Source of the DNA: Periplaneta americana
Lineage: Eukaryota; Arthropoda; Insecta; Blattodea; Blattidae
DNA: 64,000 bases
Direction of reading: 5' to 3'
Assembly: GCF_040183065.1 (NCBI RefSeq)
Contig: NC_091120.1
Location: 179,344,396 to 179,408,395, forward strand
A model generated the notes under the pieces. That model had not been told where the DNA came from and made no database searches. It saw only the letters and a program-made list of their open reading frames with translations. Shown piece after piece: positions 21,544 to 32,790 of the stretch; within the stretch, counting starts at the first letter, position 1; every line of letters begins with the position of its first letter. The position numbers were made by a program, and so were the translations under genes.

Positions 21544-22761
21544 TCTATATATATAATTTGAACTGGTAATGGAAATTATACGAAAACGGCTGAACGGATT
21601 TTAATAAATGGCCGCTCATTTTGAAGCTTGGAACCCAACGTTTTTCGGAAAAGTAGTAGTTTTCAATGAAATGTCAATTTTCCTACATAATTTTCCTATT
21701 TTCCAAAATCCATCTGTTGTCAGTTTTGAGAACTAATTTTATACAATCACGGCCTACTTGATTGAATTTCAGAATAAAACACACACTACAATAAACAATA
21801 GGCTATTACACGAAGGCCATGACCTGCAGGATTGCCGACATATTTAGAGCTCAATTCAATTTATTATTAAAAACTGATTCTGCAGTGTATAATTTTCTGA
21901 GTACAGCTGTGTATTGGATATTCAAATCTACGAAACTTGAGGTGGTTTGATGACATTATTACCATTAAAAATTAAATATTATTATAGTTAATATTATGAT
22001 GCGTCTATTTTTCATTAATTGTACATAATACTGATGCTATAGTGATGATATGAAAGTGGAAAGTTTTGAGGTTATGTAAGTAAATGTAGAGAATATCTTA
22101 ATTTAGATCTTCATTTCTATAATTTACTGAGTGACTGCTATATATTGTTATTAAAAATCAATAATTTTTATACTTATTAACCCAGTGGGGTTGGGTCTTT
22201 TTCATATACTTAATGACGGTATAGTGTAGATATTGATATGTGTCATTGTCTTCAGTATTGGCTCGAGAGAGCGCAAGAATTACAGTTCGTAAGGAAAGAT
22301 CAAAAGGTATTACTTACTGATAAAATAAGAGGCCTAGAAAATTTTGTAGTCTCCAGATCATTTCAGCAAGATCTCTTAGTAGGATAAAATGATTTTACGC
22401 TCTACATTTCAAGTTCTACATGCAGCAGCTATACGAAAATGCTATTGTTCGAAAGCTTAGCAAACCAGACATTTTTTTAACTTTTGCCTACAATCCACAA
22501 TGGCCTGAAATAGCTACTGCTATCGTCCTGACATTGATACTTGCGTTTTCGCGTTGAAACTCAAAAACTGAAGTTGGATAGGTTCAAGAAAAAGTATTTG
22601 GCCTAAAAAAAATCCATGCAGAGGGAGTATGTTTCATTATCATGGAAGTAAATAACTATCAAAAAGACAAGTATTCTTCATTGAAAATAAATATGAAAAA
22701 TTTTTATTTGAACATCTAACGAACTTAGTTTGCAGCAGCATTTGATGCACAAGCCACTAGT
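21544..22761 (+). mobile_element. Degenerate Helitron
   Basis: It starts TCTATATATATAATTTG after an A (21543) and ends CTAGT before a T (22762), fitting A|T insertion and the TC...CTRRT ends of Helitrons. A small hairpin GCAT-TTG-ATGC lies at 22738-22748, 8 nt before CTAGT, as expected for the 3' terminator. A fragment of the Rep/helicase protein is encoded on the same strand. Confidence 0.8.
22405..22530 (+). pseudogene. Helitron Rep (helitron-like N domain) fragment
   Basis: The 42-codon frame contains YMQQLYENAIVRKLSKPDIF and LTFAYNPQWPEI. This matches the conserved QLYxDAMAIV...GKPDLFxTFTCNPxWPEI region of Helitron replication initiators. About 20 codons on, in another frame, VFALKLKN corresponds to the next conserved VFRLKLK. 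It is a short broken remnant. Confidence 0.82.
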
Positions 22762-23159
22762 TTTTTTTATATTTCTGAACATATTATTACTATTCTGTCT
22801 ACAGCGTTTATTATAAAGTAATGAATGACTCTGAAGAAATTATAAATCAAAACTATAAGATAGAAGATACATTCTAGTTGAAATAGCAAATGGCTATAAC
22901 AAGGTGCTAAAAAACTGATGTCATGTCATAACGTCTGTCGAAAGGAAAGAACATGGGAGTCTGTAGCTAGGTTATTTAATGCTCAGAATAATATTTAAAG
23001 GCATGCAGAACGTAATACTGATATAATAATATTACAATATTGGCTTATGAATTTGTTTAAAATTTAATTTTAATTATTTACAAATTAGAATTTATTTACA
23101 ATGATAATGTGAACTACTTTTACCAGTCTGTCATGTGTTGCAAATCATTGTTAATACTA
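22762..23159. other. AT-rich interval without recognisable gene
   Basis: It lies between the Helitron 3' end and the mariner. Nothing identifiable. Confidence 0.4.
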
Positions 23160-24533
23160 GTACGCATAAAACAGTGTCCATTTTTAGTCAAAATTTTTCG
23201 TCATACTAATTTCATACATCAGGTTTATTATGCCTATTTCCGTTTGTTTCCCGCGTTCTCAAAAATGTATCATACAGTAATTCACAGCAATGTTTCAGAT
23301 ATTTTTCAACATAGCCACCATCAGAATTGAGACACTTGTATCGTGGGATCAACTTTTGTATTCCTCTGTCGTAAAACTCTGCCGCCTTTGAATGGAACCA
23401 GCGTATGACAGACGTCTTCAGCTCTTCGTCGTTGCCAAAACGCTCACCGGAGGACAGGAATTTCTTGAGGTGCAAGAAAACGTGAAAATCGCTGGGAGCA
23501 AGATCAGGACTGTAGGGTGGATGATCAAACAACTCCCAGCCAAATTCCGTCAAAACAGCTGCTGTGCGCCGAGCCGTATGTGGACGAGCATTGTCATGGA
23601 GGAGCACAACACCTGCAGTAAGCATTCCACGCCTCTTGTTCTGAATGGCACGTCGCAATTTTCGCAGTGTTTCACAGTAACGGTCAGCGTTCACTGTTTC
23701 ACCTCTTGGAAGGAAGTCAATGAGCAGACTGCCCTTCCTGTCCCAGAGCACTGTGCACATCACTTTCCGTACCGACAGCGTCTGTTTGAATTTCGTCCCG
23801 ACCAGAGATCCACTATGCCGCCAATGCATTGACTGCTGCTTGGTTTCCGGGGTGAAGAGCGAAATCCAAGTCTCATCGCCCGTGACGATCCTGTCGAGGA
23901 ATTCGTCGCCGTCATCGTGATACCGTTGCAGAAATGTCAGTGCTGCTCCTAAACGTTGCATTTTGTGTTCGGGCCTGTCAGGTTTTTTGGCACCCACCTG
24001 GCACACACTTTTTTGAACAGCAGGTTGTTAGTGACAATCTCATGCAACAAGGATCGCGATATCTGCGGAAAATGGCTGCTCAGCTCCGTAATCGTGAAGC
24101 GACGGTTCTCCATGATGCACTGCCGCACCAGCTCAACACGATCATCACTGATGAGGGACGGTCGTCCACTGCGCTCTTCATCATGGACATTTCGACGACA
24201 TTCGGAAAACTGCCTACACCAGCGACGCACCATCTGCTTACTCATGATGTTCTGCCCATAGACCTGTCAGAGCTGCCGATGAATTTCAATTGGCGCAATG
24301 CTTTGTGCATTAAAGAACCTTATCACCGACCGAACCTCGCAGGCGGCGGGAGAAGGAATAAGAGCTTCCATTTCGGACCACTGCTGCCACGCTACTGGCA
24401 CCAGACGGGAGCTGTCCGGCTGGCAATGATTGATACGTCATAGATCTGTTACGCATGCGCAATTGACACGGCTAATTACTTTTACTTTCAAGGGGAAAAA
24501 ATCGGGAAACTTACTTTCTGGATGCGCTTCGTA
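23160..24533 (-). mobile_element. Mariner-family DNA transposon
   Basis: The right terminus, read on minus, starts TACGAAGCGCATCCAGAAAG next to TA, in the usual mariner TIR style. The partner end near 23160-23190 is diverged and only approximately placed. One transposase gene fills the element. Confidence 0.75.
23212..24371 (-). pseudogene. Mariner transposase, near full length, one stop and one frameshift
   Basis: Starts at ATG 24371-24369 (MEALIPSP). HTH regions include FFNAQSIAPIEIHRQL and MSKQMVRRWCRQFSE. An in-frame TGA is codon 35 (24269-24267). A frameshift near 23975 follows KKVCARWVPKNLT. The second frame carries the catalytic triad: TGDETW, HDNARPHTARR and YSPDLAPSDFH, with 34 residues between the last two aspartates (D34D). 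It ends near KYLKHCCELLYDTF. Total length is about 385 codons, slightly over the typical mariner. It encodes a cut-and-paste transposase acting on TA sites, inactivated here. Confidence 0.92.
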
Positions 24534-24916
24534 TAATTTATTCTCTAGAAAACAAATTAACAGCGAGTGAAAGTATGGAATAGCTTATTCTAAAGATATC
24601 CTCCGGATAATAAACTATTCCGAGTTCGTACAACATATTTCTCGCGTAACCATGGAATTAACTTTAACTGGACTTCATTCCCTGTTCGTACAACTGGGCC
24701 TGAGTCAAATAAAGGATAGTTGTCGAATAGGTGAATGAACGAGAGGAAAAAAATCAATGAACACAAGGAGAAAGAAATGGAAAAATAAGTGAGTAAATAA
24801 GATAAACGTATGGAGAAGTTTATTAATAGAATGAATAGATGGACAAAAAAGGACTAATGGAAGAGAACGTGGATAGACCTAATACATGAAGCAGAAAATG
24901 GACAGAAAATGTATGG

Positions 24917-25460
24917 TTGGATGTAACGATGGATGGATGCATGGATGGGTGGATGGATGGATGGATGGATGCATGGGTGGATGGATGGATGGATGGATGC
25001 ATGGATGGATGGATGCATGGATGGATGGATGCATGGATGGATGGATGGATGGATGGATGGATGCATGGATGGATGCATGCATGCATGGATGGATGGATGC
25101 ATGGATGGATGGATGGATGGATGCATGGATGGATGGATGGATGCATGGATGGATGGATGGATGGATGCATGGATGGATGGATGCATGGATGGATGGATGC
25201 ATGGATGGATGGATGGATGCATGGATGGATGGATGCATGGATGGATGGATGGATGGATGGATGCATGGATGGATGGATGGATGGATGCATGGATGGATGG
25301 ATGCATGGATGGATGGATGCATGGATGGATGGATGGATGCATGGATGGATGGATGGATGCATGGATGGATGGATGGATGGATGCATGGATGGATGGATGG
25401 ATGCATGGATGGATGCAGGGATGGATGGATGGATGCATGGATGGATGGATGGATGGATGG
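24917..25460. repeat. (GGAT)n tetranucleotide array with GCAT variants
   Basis: About 540 bp of GGAT/ATGG repeats in which ATGC units appear every few repeats. The array has no stop codons on either strand, so long open frames (MHPSIHPS-type and WMDGWMDA-type) appear in many frames. These are artefacts of the repeat. Confidence 0.97.
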
Positions 25461-25490
25461 ACAGATAGTTACATAAATAAATGGCTAGTT

Positions 25491-25624
25491 TTGTAAATCA
25501 GTGATGATCAACTCGTGCTCGTTGTGCAAGAGCACCCTTTGTGCACACGAGCAGTATGTGAGAGTGCACATGAGTGCACACAGTGCTTAGTAAGAGAGCA
25601 GAGTTGGTCACCACTGGTGCAAAT
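25491..25624. mobile_element. Short hAT-type MITE
   Basis: The 118-bp unit 25499-25616 has inverted ends CAGTGATGATCAACTC and CAGTGGTGACCAACTC. The flanking 8-mers TTGTAAAT (25491-25498) and GTGCAAAT (25617-25624) match at 6 of 8, as for an aged hAT TSD. No coding capacity. Confidence 0.65.
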
Positions 25625-26849
25625 CACTACGTGGATAAATATACGGAAAAAGTGAATTAACAGAATGATGCCAGGATATGAGAAATAGTTTATCTACAGT
25701 AATCTCACTAGAGATTTTGACGTATTAAGAGAAAATCAAAACTCGAGTGGGATTTAATTGACTATTACACGATTAGAAGAAAGTATAAAAAGACTGGAAG
25801 AAATAAACTAACTCTAATACAATAAAATATTAATTGACTTACTAAAATAGTAAACTGTCTTCAAAATGTATCTATTATTGTACCATTTCATCATAACAAG
25901 ATCGGCTGTTCTCTTGTTACCAGTTGTGACAACTATACAATCTTCATTGAATTCTATGAACGATTACTAGTCAAGAAGGCTTTGTTGATTCAGTTTCTTT
26001 TTATTGAAATAGTTGCATTCCACTTCAATTATCAATATTTATTAAACAATCTCTGATGCGTTACTATTCATAACCTCATACAACAGAAGCTATAACAAAA
26101 TATAAACAAGATAAAAGATAGAAAAGTTTTAATAATTGAGGACAATGAAATAAACATGAATCATTTCAAAAGCTACAATTATTGAAAGTACGATGTTGGC
26201 AAACAAACAAACAAATCTTAGGGAGGTGAAAAAATGCTCGGGATATGATAAAAATCGTAGGATAACCAGCCATGATTGGTTAAAACACGTTGTTCCGTAC
26301 AGTTTTATTGGTCAAAAGTAATATGACGTAGTAAAAGTGTAATAGTTTAATTAAAAATGTAATACGCAAAAGTATAGACTGATACGGATAAACGAAAGCA
26401 TGAAGTTGTGGATAGATAGGGCGTGAATGAATTAATTAATTAATCTATCAACAAATGCTTAATATACAGAGGTGAGACATGAGTGGATAGATGAAATGAT
26501 TGGCGACGCACGGAGGGGGCTGGTCTAGGAGGGAGGGAATTGTCTGCTCGAAACCTGTGTATGCAGCGAACCTTAGTGTAGTCAGCCGTTTGGGAATGCG
26601 CCTAGCTTGAGGGTTAGTGCAATAGATCGTTACAAGTCACAGTGCTGGGCTATAATCCCTCCCTCCAGGAAATTCCATTCCATTCTAGACAAATTCATGC
26701 TGCAGGAGAGCGACCATTTTCCATGTCAAAGAGTAGCCTATACATATCAGCCGGAATCCAATCAGAGGTAAAAGTGAACCTTTCGAAATACCGATTAGCA
26801 TGTCCATGAAGGTGATGCCAGGAACGTTTGAAACTTACAATACCAATAT
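25625..26849. other. No recognisable gene
   Basis: AT-rich sequence. I saw no motif-bearing frame, RNA gene or long repeat. Confidence 0.4.
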
Positions 26850-26851
26850 AG

Positions 26852-28010
26852 ACTAGGTTTGATTTCTAAATCGAGCTCTAGACCACGACCATGGCTTTAA
26901 ACCGCGTTTGGATTTATGAAACGAGGTCTTTTTCATTTTTCTGAGCCATGGCTCGAAACCATGGTCTGAAGCAGAGACCACGGCTGGGGCAGGTTTAAAA
27001 CCACGGCTTATGTATACAAGATGGAGGTAGTAGATCAGCTGGATGATTATCAAAGGAAAATTTGTATCTACGGGTATTAAATCCCTGGATTAGAATGATG
27101 AGAGACAGGAATAATCCTTTGTAACTATATAATGACGATGATTTCATATAAATATTTCGATTTTAGAAGGAATCAACGCAAAATTTAGCAAGAATGCTAA
27201 ATAATAATCTGCAACGAAATGCAAGAGGCGGCAGGTTGACAATTTTTTTTACACTTTGTTGCTTTGAGGGAAGTAACATAAAATATTTTATATTAATTTT
27301 ATACATTTATGTCTATAAGATGATTAAACTTAATTCTTAGTCTTTACGGTAGTTTTTGACATTTCATTTAATACTCGAAAATGATGCGGAGTTACAAGAA
27401 TATGAAGCAAACTTGATTTTGTCTTCTTATTTTAAGTTTTATGCTATTGGGGCTATGTGAAAATAGAACCATACCAAATTTTAGTTTCAATTGAAATTTT
27501 AATCCAGTTAATATTTAGGTTATTAATTCCATATAACAGAGTTTCCAGGCAATTAATGTTGGTAGTAGTTATGAACAATTGATAAACTACAACATAAACG
27601 CTCAACTTGTGCTATTTATTTGGTGAATATCATTCTGATACCTAAAACTCCGTTCCCTATTAAATACTAAGCATTGCTAGTATTAAACGCACATAGTCTA
27701 TATTCTGTAAATTAGTAAATATAGCATAACAATAACTTAGCTGAGAACAAAAGAATGTGACTTAATGCAATTCAATAAAAATATTAATCCCGATATTAAT
27801 TTTTTTTCTAAAATCGACTGTTTATCGGCAATAAAAATAGATTCTTAGCTGCGTTGCCATATATAAAACGCACGAATCTCGGTTTCTTCTCAATCCGCGT
27901 CTCGACTTCGTTTCAGAAATCGCATAAGGATTCAGACCTCGAATCGCGGTTTAAAAGCCGAGGTTTGGAACCAAGATTTCGTCCATGTTTTAGAAATCGA
28001 CCCTCAAACA
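26852..28010. mobile_element. Possible TIR element with ATTTCTAAA ends
   Basis: Left GGTTTGATTTCTAAATCGA and the reverse complement of the right end (GGGTCGATTTCTAAAACATG) are similar. Both sides carry GGTTTAAA/CCGCG words and AACGAGGTCT-like words. The similarity is imperfect and no TSD was seen, so this is tentative. Confidence 0.35.
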
Positions 28011-29214
28011 CTCAAAACCTACTGCACGAAGTATATGACTCGATTTGTGACAAATCCTCAAACCTGGGAATTTCAATAAATACATTACTATCTAATCTAC
28101 AAATACCGATATTCAATAGTGACGAAATTGTTATTAACTTTATAGCACTGGAGCTCGAAGGGTTACAACTGTGCGGTGGTGCAACATGCAAATAAATTTC
28201 GTTGCAGGACTCGCTAATGGAAGAATCTGCTGACCTTGCCCTTGTTAATGGCTGAATTCTTAATTGAATCCTCTCCCTCAGCCATCTTGCAACCGAAATC
28301 TGCGCGCCGACTTGAGAATAATGACAGCCTCAAGATCATAAAATGCAAGTGAAACTTTCCACTGCGATCTGATGTCATGTCGCTTAATCGGCGAAGACTT
28401 CCGTTTCATCACGAAAACTTTAATTATTTTTCTTAATTTTTTTCTATCGTTTGTTTTCACCGAAAGATGTGGTATAGAATTTGCATCAAGACAACTATTG
28501 TTTTATTTTCACTTACGTCCACTGAACTTAAAATGTCCTCAACCTTTCTGTAAAATTAAAAAAAAAAACGTATTTACTCGAATATAAAACGCCATCGATT
28601 ATAGGACGCTCCTAATTTTTTAAAGTACGCGAATATTAGACCCATAAAAATACCGGCTAATAGAATTCTAGTGCCATATTCTAAGCTAGACAGAAATAGT
28701 TTATTGCAGATAAGAGATGGAACAGATTAGCCATGTCACTGTGAGAAAGACAACGGACTGTTTCCGTGATAGACTGAGACATTGTTTGTCTGTGAATGGT
28801 TCACATTTTGAGCATCTGTACTAAAGTTTGGTTAGTGATAGTGCTTTGTTTATTTTTATGGCTTTCTCAACATGATTTTACATACTTATTTGTCTCAAGT
28901 TTGAAGTCCACGAAACAAGTTTAATAAATGGTTAAAAGACTTGAAATGGATGAATGAGTAAAATTTCTACACATTCATATATAAAATTTAATGGAGAATC
29001 GGAATATGTAAATTTTAATATAGGTAGTATGCAATTCAGTACAACGGGGTCTTTTGTTCTGGCGAGAATCCAAGTCCCGCATGCCGGTAAGGCATCATGT
29101 CACAAACACTTTCAAGTCTGAGTATTTTTGACAGAGTAAATATTATTCAACGTCTTTAAAACGGTACAAATGTTAAGGATATTGCTGGAGATAGTTAGGT
29201 AATATTTATTTTTA
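28011..29214. other. No recognisable gene
   Basis: Nothing supported. A TTTACTCGAATATAAAACGC word near 28571 resembles ends of some insect repeats, but no partner was found. Confidence 0.35.
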
Positions 29215-29440
29215 TTTTTTCTTTATTTATTTAACGCTTTATTTGCTGATTTATTTCTTTATTGATTTATTTTCTTATTTATTCCTTAATTCATTAATTC
29301 ACTCATTCATTTCTTCCTTCATGACTTCACTCACTCACTCCTTCCTTCATTCATTCATTCATTCATTCATTAGCTTATATATATTTATTCATTCATTCAC
29401 TCAATTTGTTTATTCGTATATTAATTCATTCATTTATTAT
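29215..29440. repeat. Degenerate TTCA/TTTA-rich simple sequence
   Basis: Runs of ATTC, TCAC and TTTA tetranucleotides, giving an artefactual His/Ser/Phe-rich frame. Confidence 0.85.
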
Positions 29441-29720
29441 TGTATTTTTCTTGAGATATATATATATTCTAGGAAATAAAATTAATTTCTATTAAAGTTG
29501 TATCAGATTCGTTTTTTATAACCAAGTAACAACTCTTAAATACCCATTCCCGTATGATCGATTTTTACTGTCCATAACATTCCTTGACTTGCATGCCCTA
29601 CTTCAGTGGTACTCAATCTTTCTTGCTAGCGTACCTACAAAATATATTTGTACCCCCACACTGCGTTGCAATTATATAAGAATTAACAAAAGACTATGAT
29701 CGATGCTGTACTAAAAATAA

Positions 29721-29723
<3 letters not shown>

Positions 29724-29771
<48 letters not shown>
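29724..29771. repeat. (ATT)n microsatellite
   Basis: About 48 bp of ATT triplets immediately left of the Helitron-like element. Confidence 0.95.
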
Positions 29772-29773
<2 letters not shown>

Positions 29774-30754
29774 TAGCCGTACCCGTGCGCTCCGCTGCAT
29801 CCGTTAGAAATAAATATAAATTAATTACATAATTAAAATAGGACATTTGATCCAAGGAACATTCGTGTTTGATAGAAGGATAAATCGTTTATTATGTTAC
29901 TTAATTTAAATTGTATTAAAAAATTAAAAATTTTTATCCAGAGACCACTCATTTGGTTATAAAAATTATTTTAGGAAATACAGGAAACGAATGTACAGAA
30001 TAGCCTATCAAGTTTTCTGTGCATAAGAAGCTATTTTAATCTTACCTGTCCTCGATTCACTCAGAAGTTACTGTAATAACATTATAGCATTACGTCAATC
30101 TAGAAAAACTACACTTTCCAATGGTGAATTAATAATTAATTATACAAATCGGTTAATTTAGCTTCCGATATTACTCGTACTTCATACAAACACAGAAACA
30201 TTCTCTGTAGGCTATGTTTCATAGCTTTTGATTGTTGTTGTCCAAAACCCCTTATAGACGAAGTCATTTGTTTTTTATTTCATTACACCGCCTTAGATGG
30301 CGTCGTTATTGTGATTTTCAAACTCATTTATCTCATTAAATATCAGTCCTATCAAAATTTTGCATAGAATAAAACTTATCGGAAATTATTTTTAAAGAAA
30401 CTTTTGTTATGTAATATTGTTCATGAAAATTAATAATAAGGGAGATATTTCGATTTATTTAATTCAAGCCCCCTTATAACCCCCCTTTTAAATAAAATAT
30501 TTTGAATGCCATATAGCCTAAATTCTAAATTACAACGAACTTAATTTATATTCCAGTTTTCATATAACTCGGTCAGCCATTATCGCGTGAAAGGGTAACA
30601 AACATCCAGACAGACAGACAGACAGACAAACAAAAATTTCAAAAAAGCGATTTTCGGTTTCAGGGCGGTTAATTATATATGTTAGGACCAATTATTTTTG
30701 GAAAATCGAAAATTACCAGAAAAATTTCGGCTACAGATTTATTATTAGTATAGA
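29772..30754 (-). mobile_element. Helitron-like non-autonomous element
   Basis: On the minus strand it would start TCTATACTAATAATAAATC and end in GCACGGGTACGGCTAGT, i.e. TC...CTAGT ends. A GACA microsatellite lies at about 30608-30630. (ATT)n flanks both sides (29724-29771, 30755-30818). No Rep sequence is visible. The 3' flank is A, not the T expected for a standard Helitron, so confidence is moderate. Confidence 0.5.
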
Positions 30755-30769
30755 TTATTATTATTATTA

Positions 30770-30818
<49 letters not shown>
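30755..30818. repeat. (ATT)n microsatellite
   Basis: ATT triplets with one CATT interruption, immediately right of the Helitron-like element. Confidence 0.95.
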
Positions 30819-30819
<1 letters not shown>

Positions 30820-32040
30820 CAGTAGTTATTGATACAATAATAATGGTAATGATTTCCGTAAAATGTTATTCAAGCAAGGGAAAACAAGAGTTGATATTCC
30901 AAAAGAAACTATAATATAATGCAGTAATTATCAACAAGTATAATAAAATAAATATGTCATTATTTTTGCATAAGTAATAAGTGGGATGCGTAACCCTGGA
31001 GACAACCGCGTACCCCCCGGCGGTATGCGTACCATAGATTGAATACCACTGCTCTATCTTGAGATGATGCCTACGGATTGCAGGGGAGTTGTTACGCGTG
31101 TTATCTGTAAGTAGGTGAACATTGATTTTCTACTAAATCGACGGAGCAGTGTACTAAACATTATCGAAATCGGTACTCCCGAAAACGTGCCCCTTCTTGT
31201 TGCTAGTTCATATTAACTACCTTAACCCAATAGAACACACATGGAAAAGAAAAACATACCAATATGCAAAAACATATGGTTCAAAAGACACAGATTCCGC
31301 ATGCGCAAGGTTTCGATATTCTTCGATTGTCGTCCATTTGCATCATTCTCCACAGCCATTGGGATTGCAACCAGTCACCTCACGAGTTTTGTTCTATGGT
31401 TCAGATCAGAACTCGCAAATCATCAAATTTTTCAGTACCTACTACCCAAGCCAAGACAATATTTAGGTATCATAAAACCGAAGACCTATTTTTATACTTG
31501 TTTGAAACTTTACTCCCGGCCGTTACGTTCACCCTGGCCATGTAAATCTTACTCCAATAAAGCTAGACCATAAAGCTGGACGTCGTCACAGCTCAATTCA
31601 AAGAGCAGATCGCGAGATACGAAAGGAACGATATCTGAGAGGAATCTAGACGCCTGCACTTCAATTCTTCCTTTTCCTACTATCAAACATGTCGTCCAAA
31701 CTTACTGCATCTGAGTTTTCTTTTTATACATAGGTACTCCAACGACGTAGAGAAACTCCAGAGTCTTGGAGAGCTATAAAAATTTAAATACCGGATGTTC
31801 CACAAAACTCGCGTTATGCCCGGATCATAAAATGTACCGGATGTGCCACAAATCTAACCTTGTCATTTCCCTTTGTTACTGGGTCGTGTTTGGATAGAAG
31901 AATACTACTAAAATTGGTAATCAAATCAAATAATATCGAACAAGGTAGACTCACAACCTCTGCTTTCTGTTTTACTTCTGTATTGATTTATTTTAAGCAT
32001 CGTCCTGTTCTTAATGTCTGATCAAAGAGATCTTTCAAAT
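30819..32040. other. No recognisable gene
   Basis: Overlapping short frames around 31197-31573 lack known motifs. Nothing can be supported. Confidence 0.4.
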
Positions 32041-32059
32041 AGCCATTTTATAACAGTAT

Positions 32060-32114
<55 letters not shown>

Positions 32115-32375
32115 TTTGTGCTGGATAACACCCATAGGCCAAGAAAAGTCCAGCATAGTGATACAATTAATGCAATAAAATTAACAACTATGGTACAAAT
32201 TAAATAATTGAGATAACAACAAAATGAAGAACATAGATTACAATGATTAATTTAACATTCTTACTGCATGGTTATAAATATAATCAGTGTGATAGTTATA
32301 TACAATAGAAGCGATTTAATACAGTTATATGAACACTTTTTAATGATTGAATAAAATTAATAAAATCGGTTAAAA

Positions 32376-32417
32376 ACCATACATGTTTCGGAGGAATGCT
32401 CCTCCATCTTCAGTGGT
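32376..32417 (-). ncRNA. Minimal hammerhead ribozyme motif (left arm)
   Basis: Mirror of the motif at 32522-32563, on the minus strand and with the same stems and core. Confidence 0.72.
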
Positions 32418-32521
32418 AGTACCACGATGCTGGTACAGATGTTCGACAGCGTAACGTAGCTTAAGGAAGACTGACTACGCTACGTTACGCGGTCGAACAT
32501 CTGTACCAGCGTCGTGGTACT

Positions 32522-32563
32522 ACCACTGAAGATGGAGGAGCATTCCTCCGAAACATGTATGGT
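32522..32563 (+). ncRNA. Minimal hammerhead ribozyme motif (right arm)
   Basis: Order: stem I strand ACCA, core CUGAAGA, a spacer U, stem II GGAGGA/UCCUCC with loop GCAU, core GAA, palindromic stem III ACAUGU, cleavage-site A32559, stem I strand UGGU. All invariant core bases (C3 U4 G5 A6, G8 A9, G12 A13 A14, U16.1) are present and the GUA cleavage triplet is permitted. The 6-nt self-complementary stem III implies dimeric cleavage, as known for short retroelement hammerheads. Confidence 0.75.
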
Positions 32564-32790
32564 TTTTAACCGATTTTATTAATTTTATTCAATCATTAAA
32601 AAGTGTTCATATAACTGTATTAAATCACTTCTATTGTATATAACTATCACACTCATGAACACTGTTGTATCGGACCTAACTTATGTAATTTAATAATCAG
32701 TGTGGTTGTGAAAATATAATTTATTGTCAATTAATACACCGAGGTCTCTAATACAATCTTTCTGTTAATTAATACATTTTTATATTATAG

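Larger units (their letters stand above)
21350..24700. mobile_element. TIR element split by Helitron and mariner insertions
   Basis: The left end CCCAGTTGTACGA (21353-21365) and its reverse complement at about 24685-24697 suggest one original unit. Flanking blocks share GGAATAGCTTATT-like palindromic words (21391-21480 and 24570-24640). Between them lie the Helitron remnant and the mariner pseudogene. The TSD is unclear, so superfamily is not assigned. Confidence 0.55.
32280..32704. mobile_element. Hammerhead-bearing inverted-repeat insertion with 12-bp TSD
   Basis: The TSD ATAATCAGTGTG lies at 32280-32291 and 32693-32704. Between lie 174-bp arms (32287-32460 and 32479-32652) and a 40-bp non-palindromic tail. 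The architecture equals the 11.3-12.5 kb insertion: inverted arms, one hammerhead per arm, a short right tail and a 12-bp TSD. There is no coding capacity. It inserted into the 3' region of the jockey/CR1-type LINE. Confidence 0.82.

Noticed and set aside
24823-25496. Long Met-His-Pro-Ser and Trp-Met-Asp-Gly reading frames on both strands
   Set aside because: They are produced by the GGAT tetranucleotide array, which has no stops in any frame.
31197-31573. Three overlapping plus-strand frames as a possible host exon
   Set aside because: No conserved domain, no agreement on one frame and no splice or start context that stands out.
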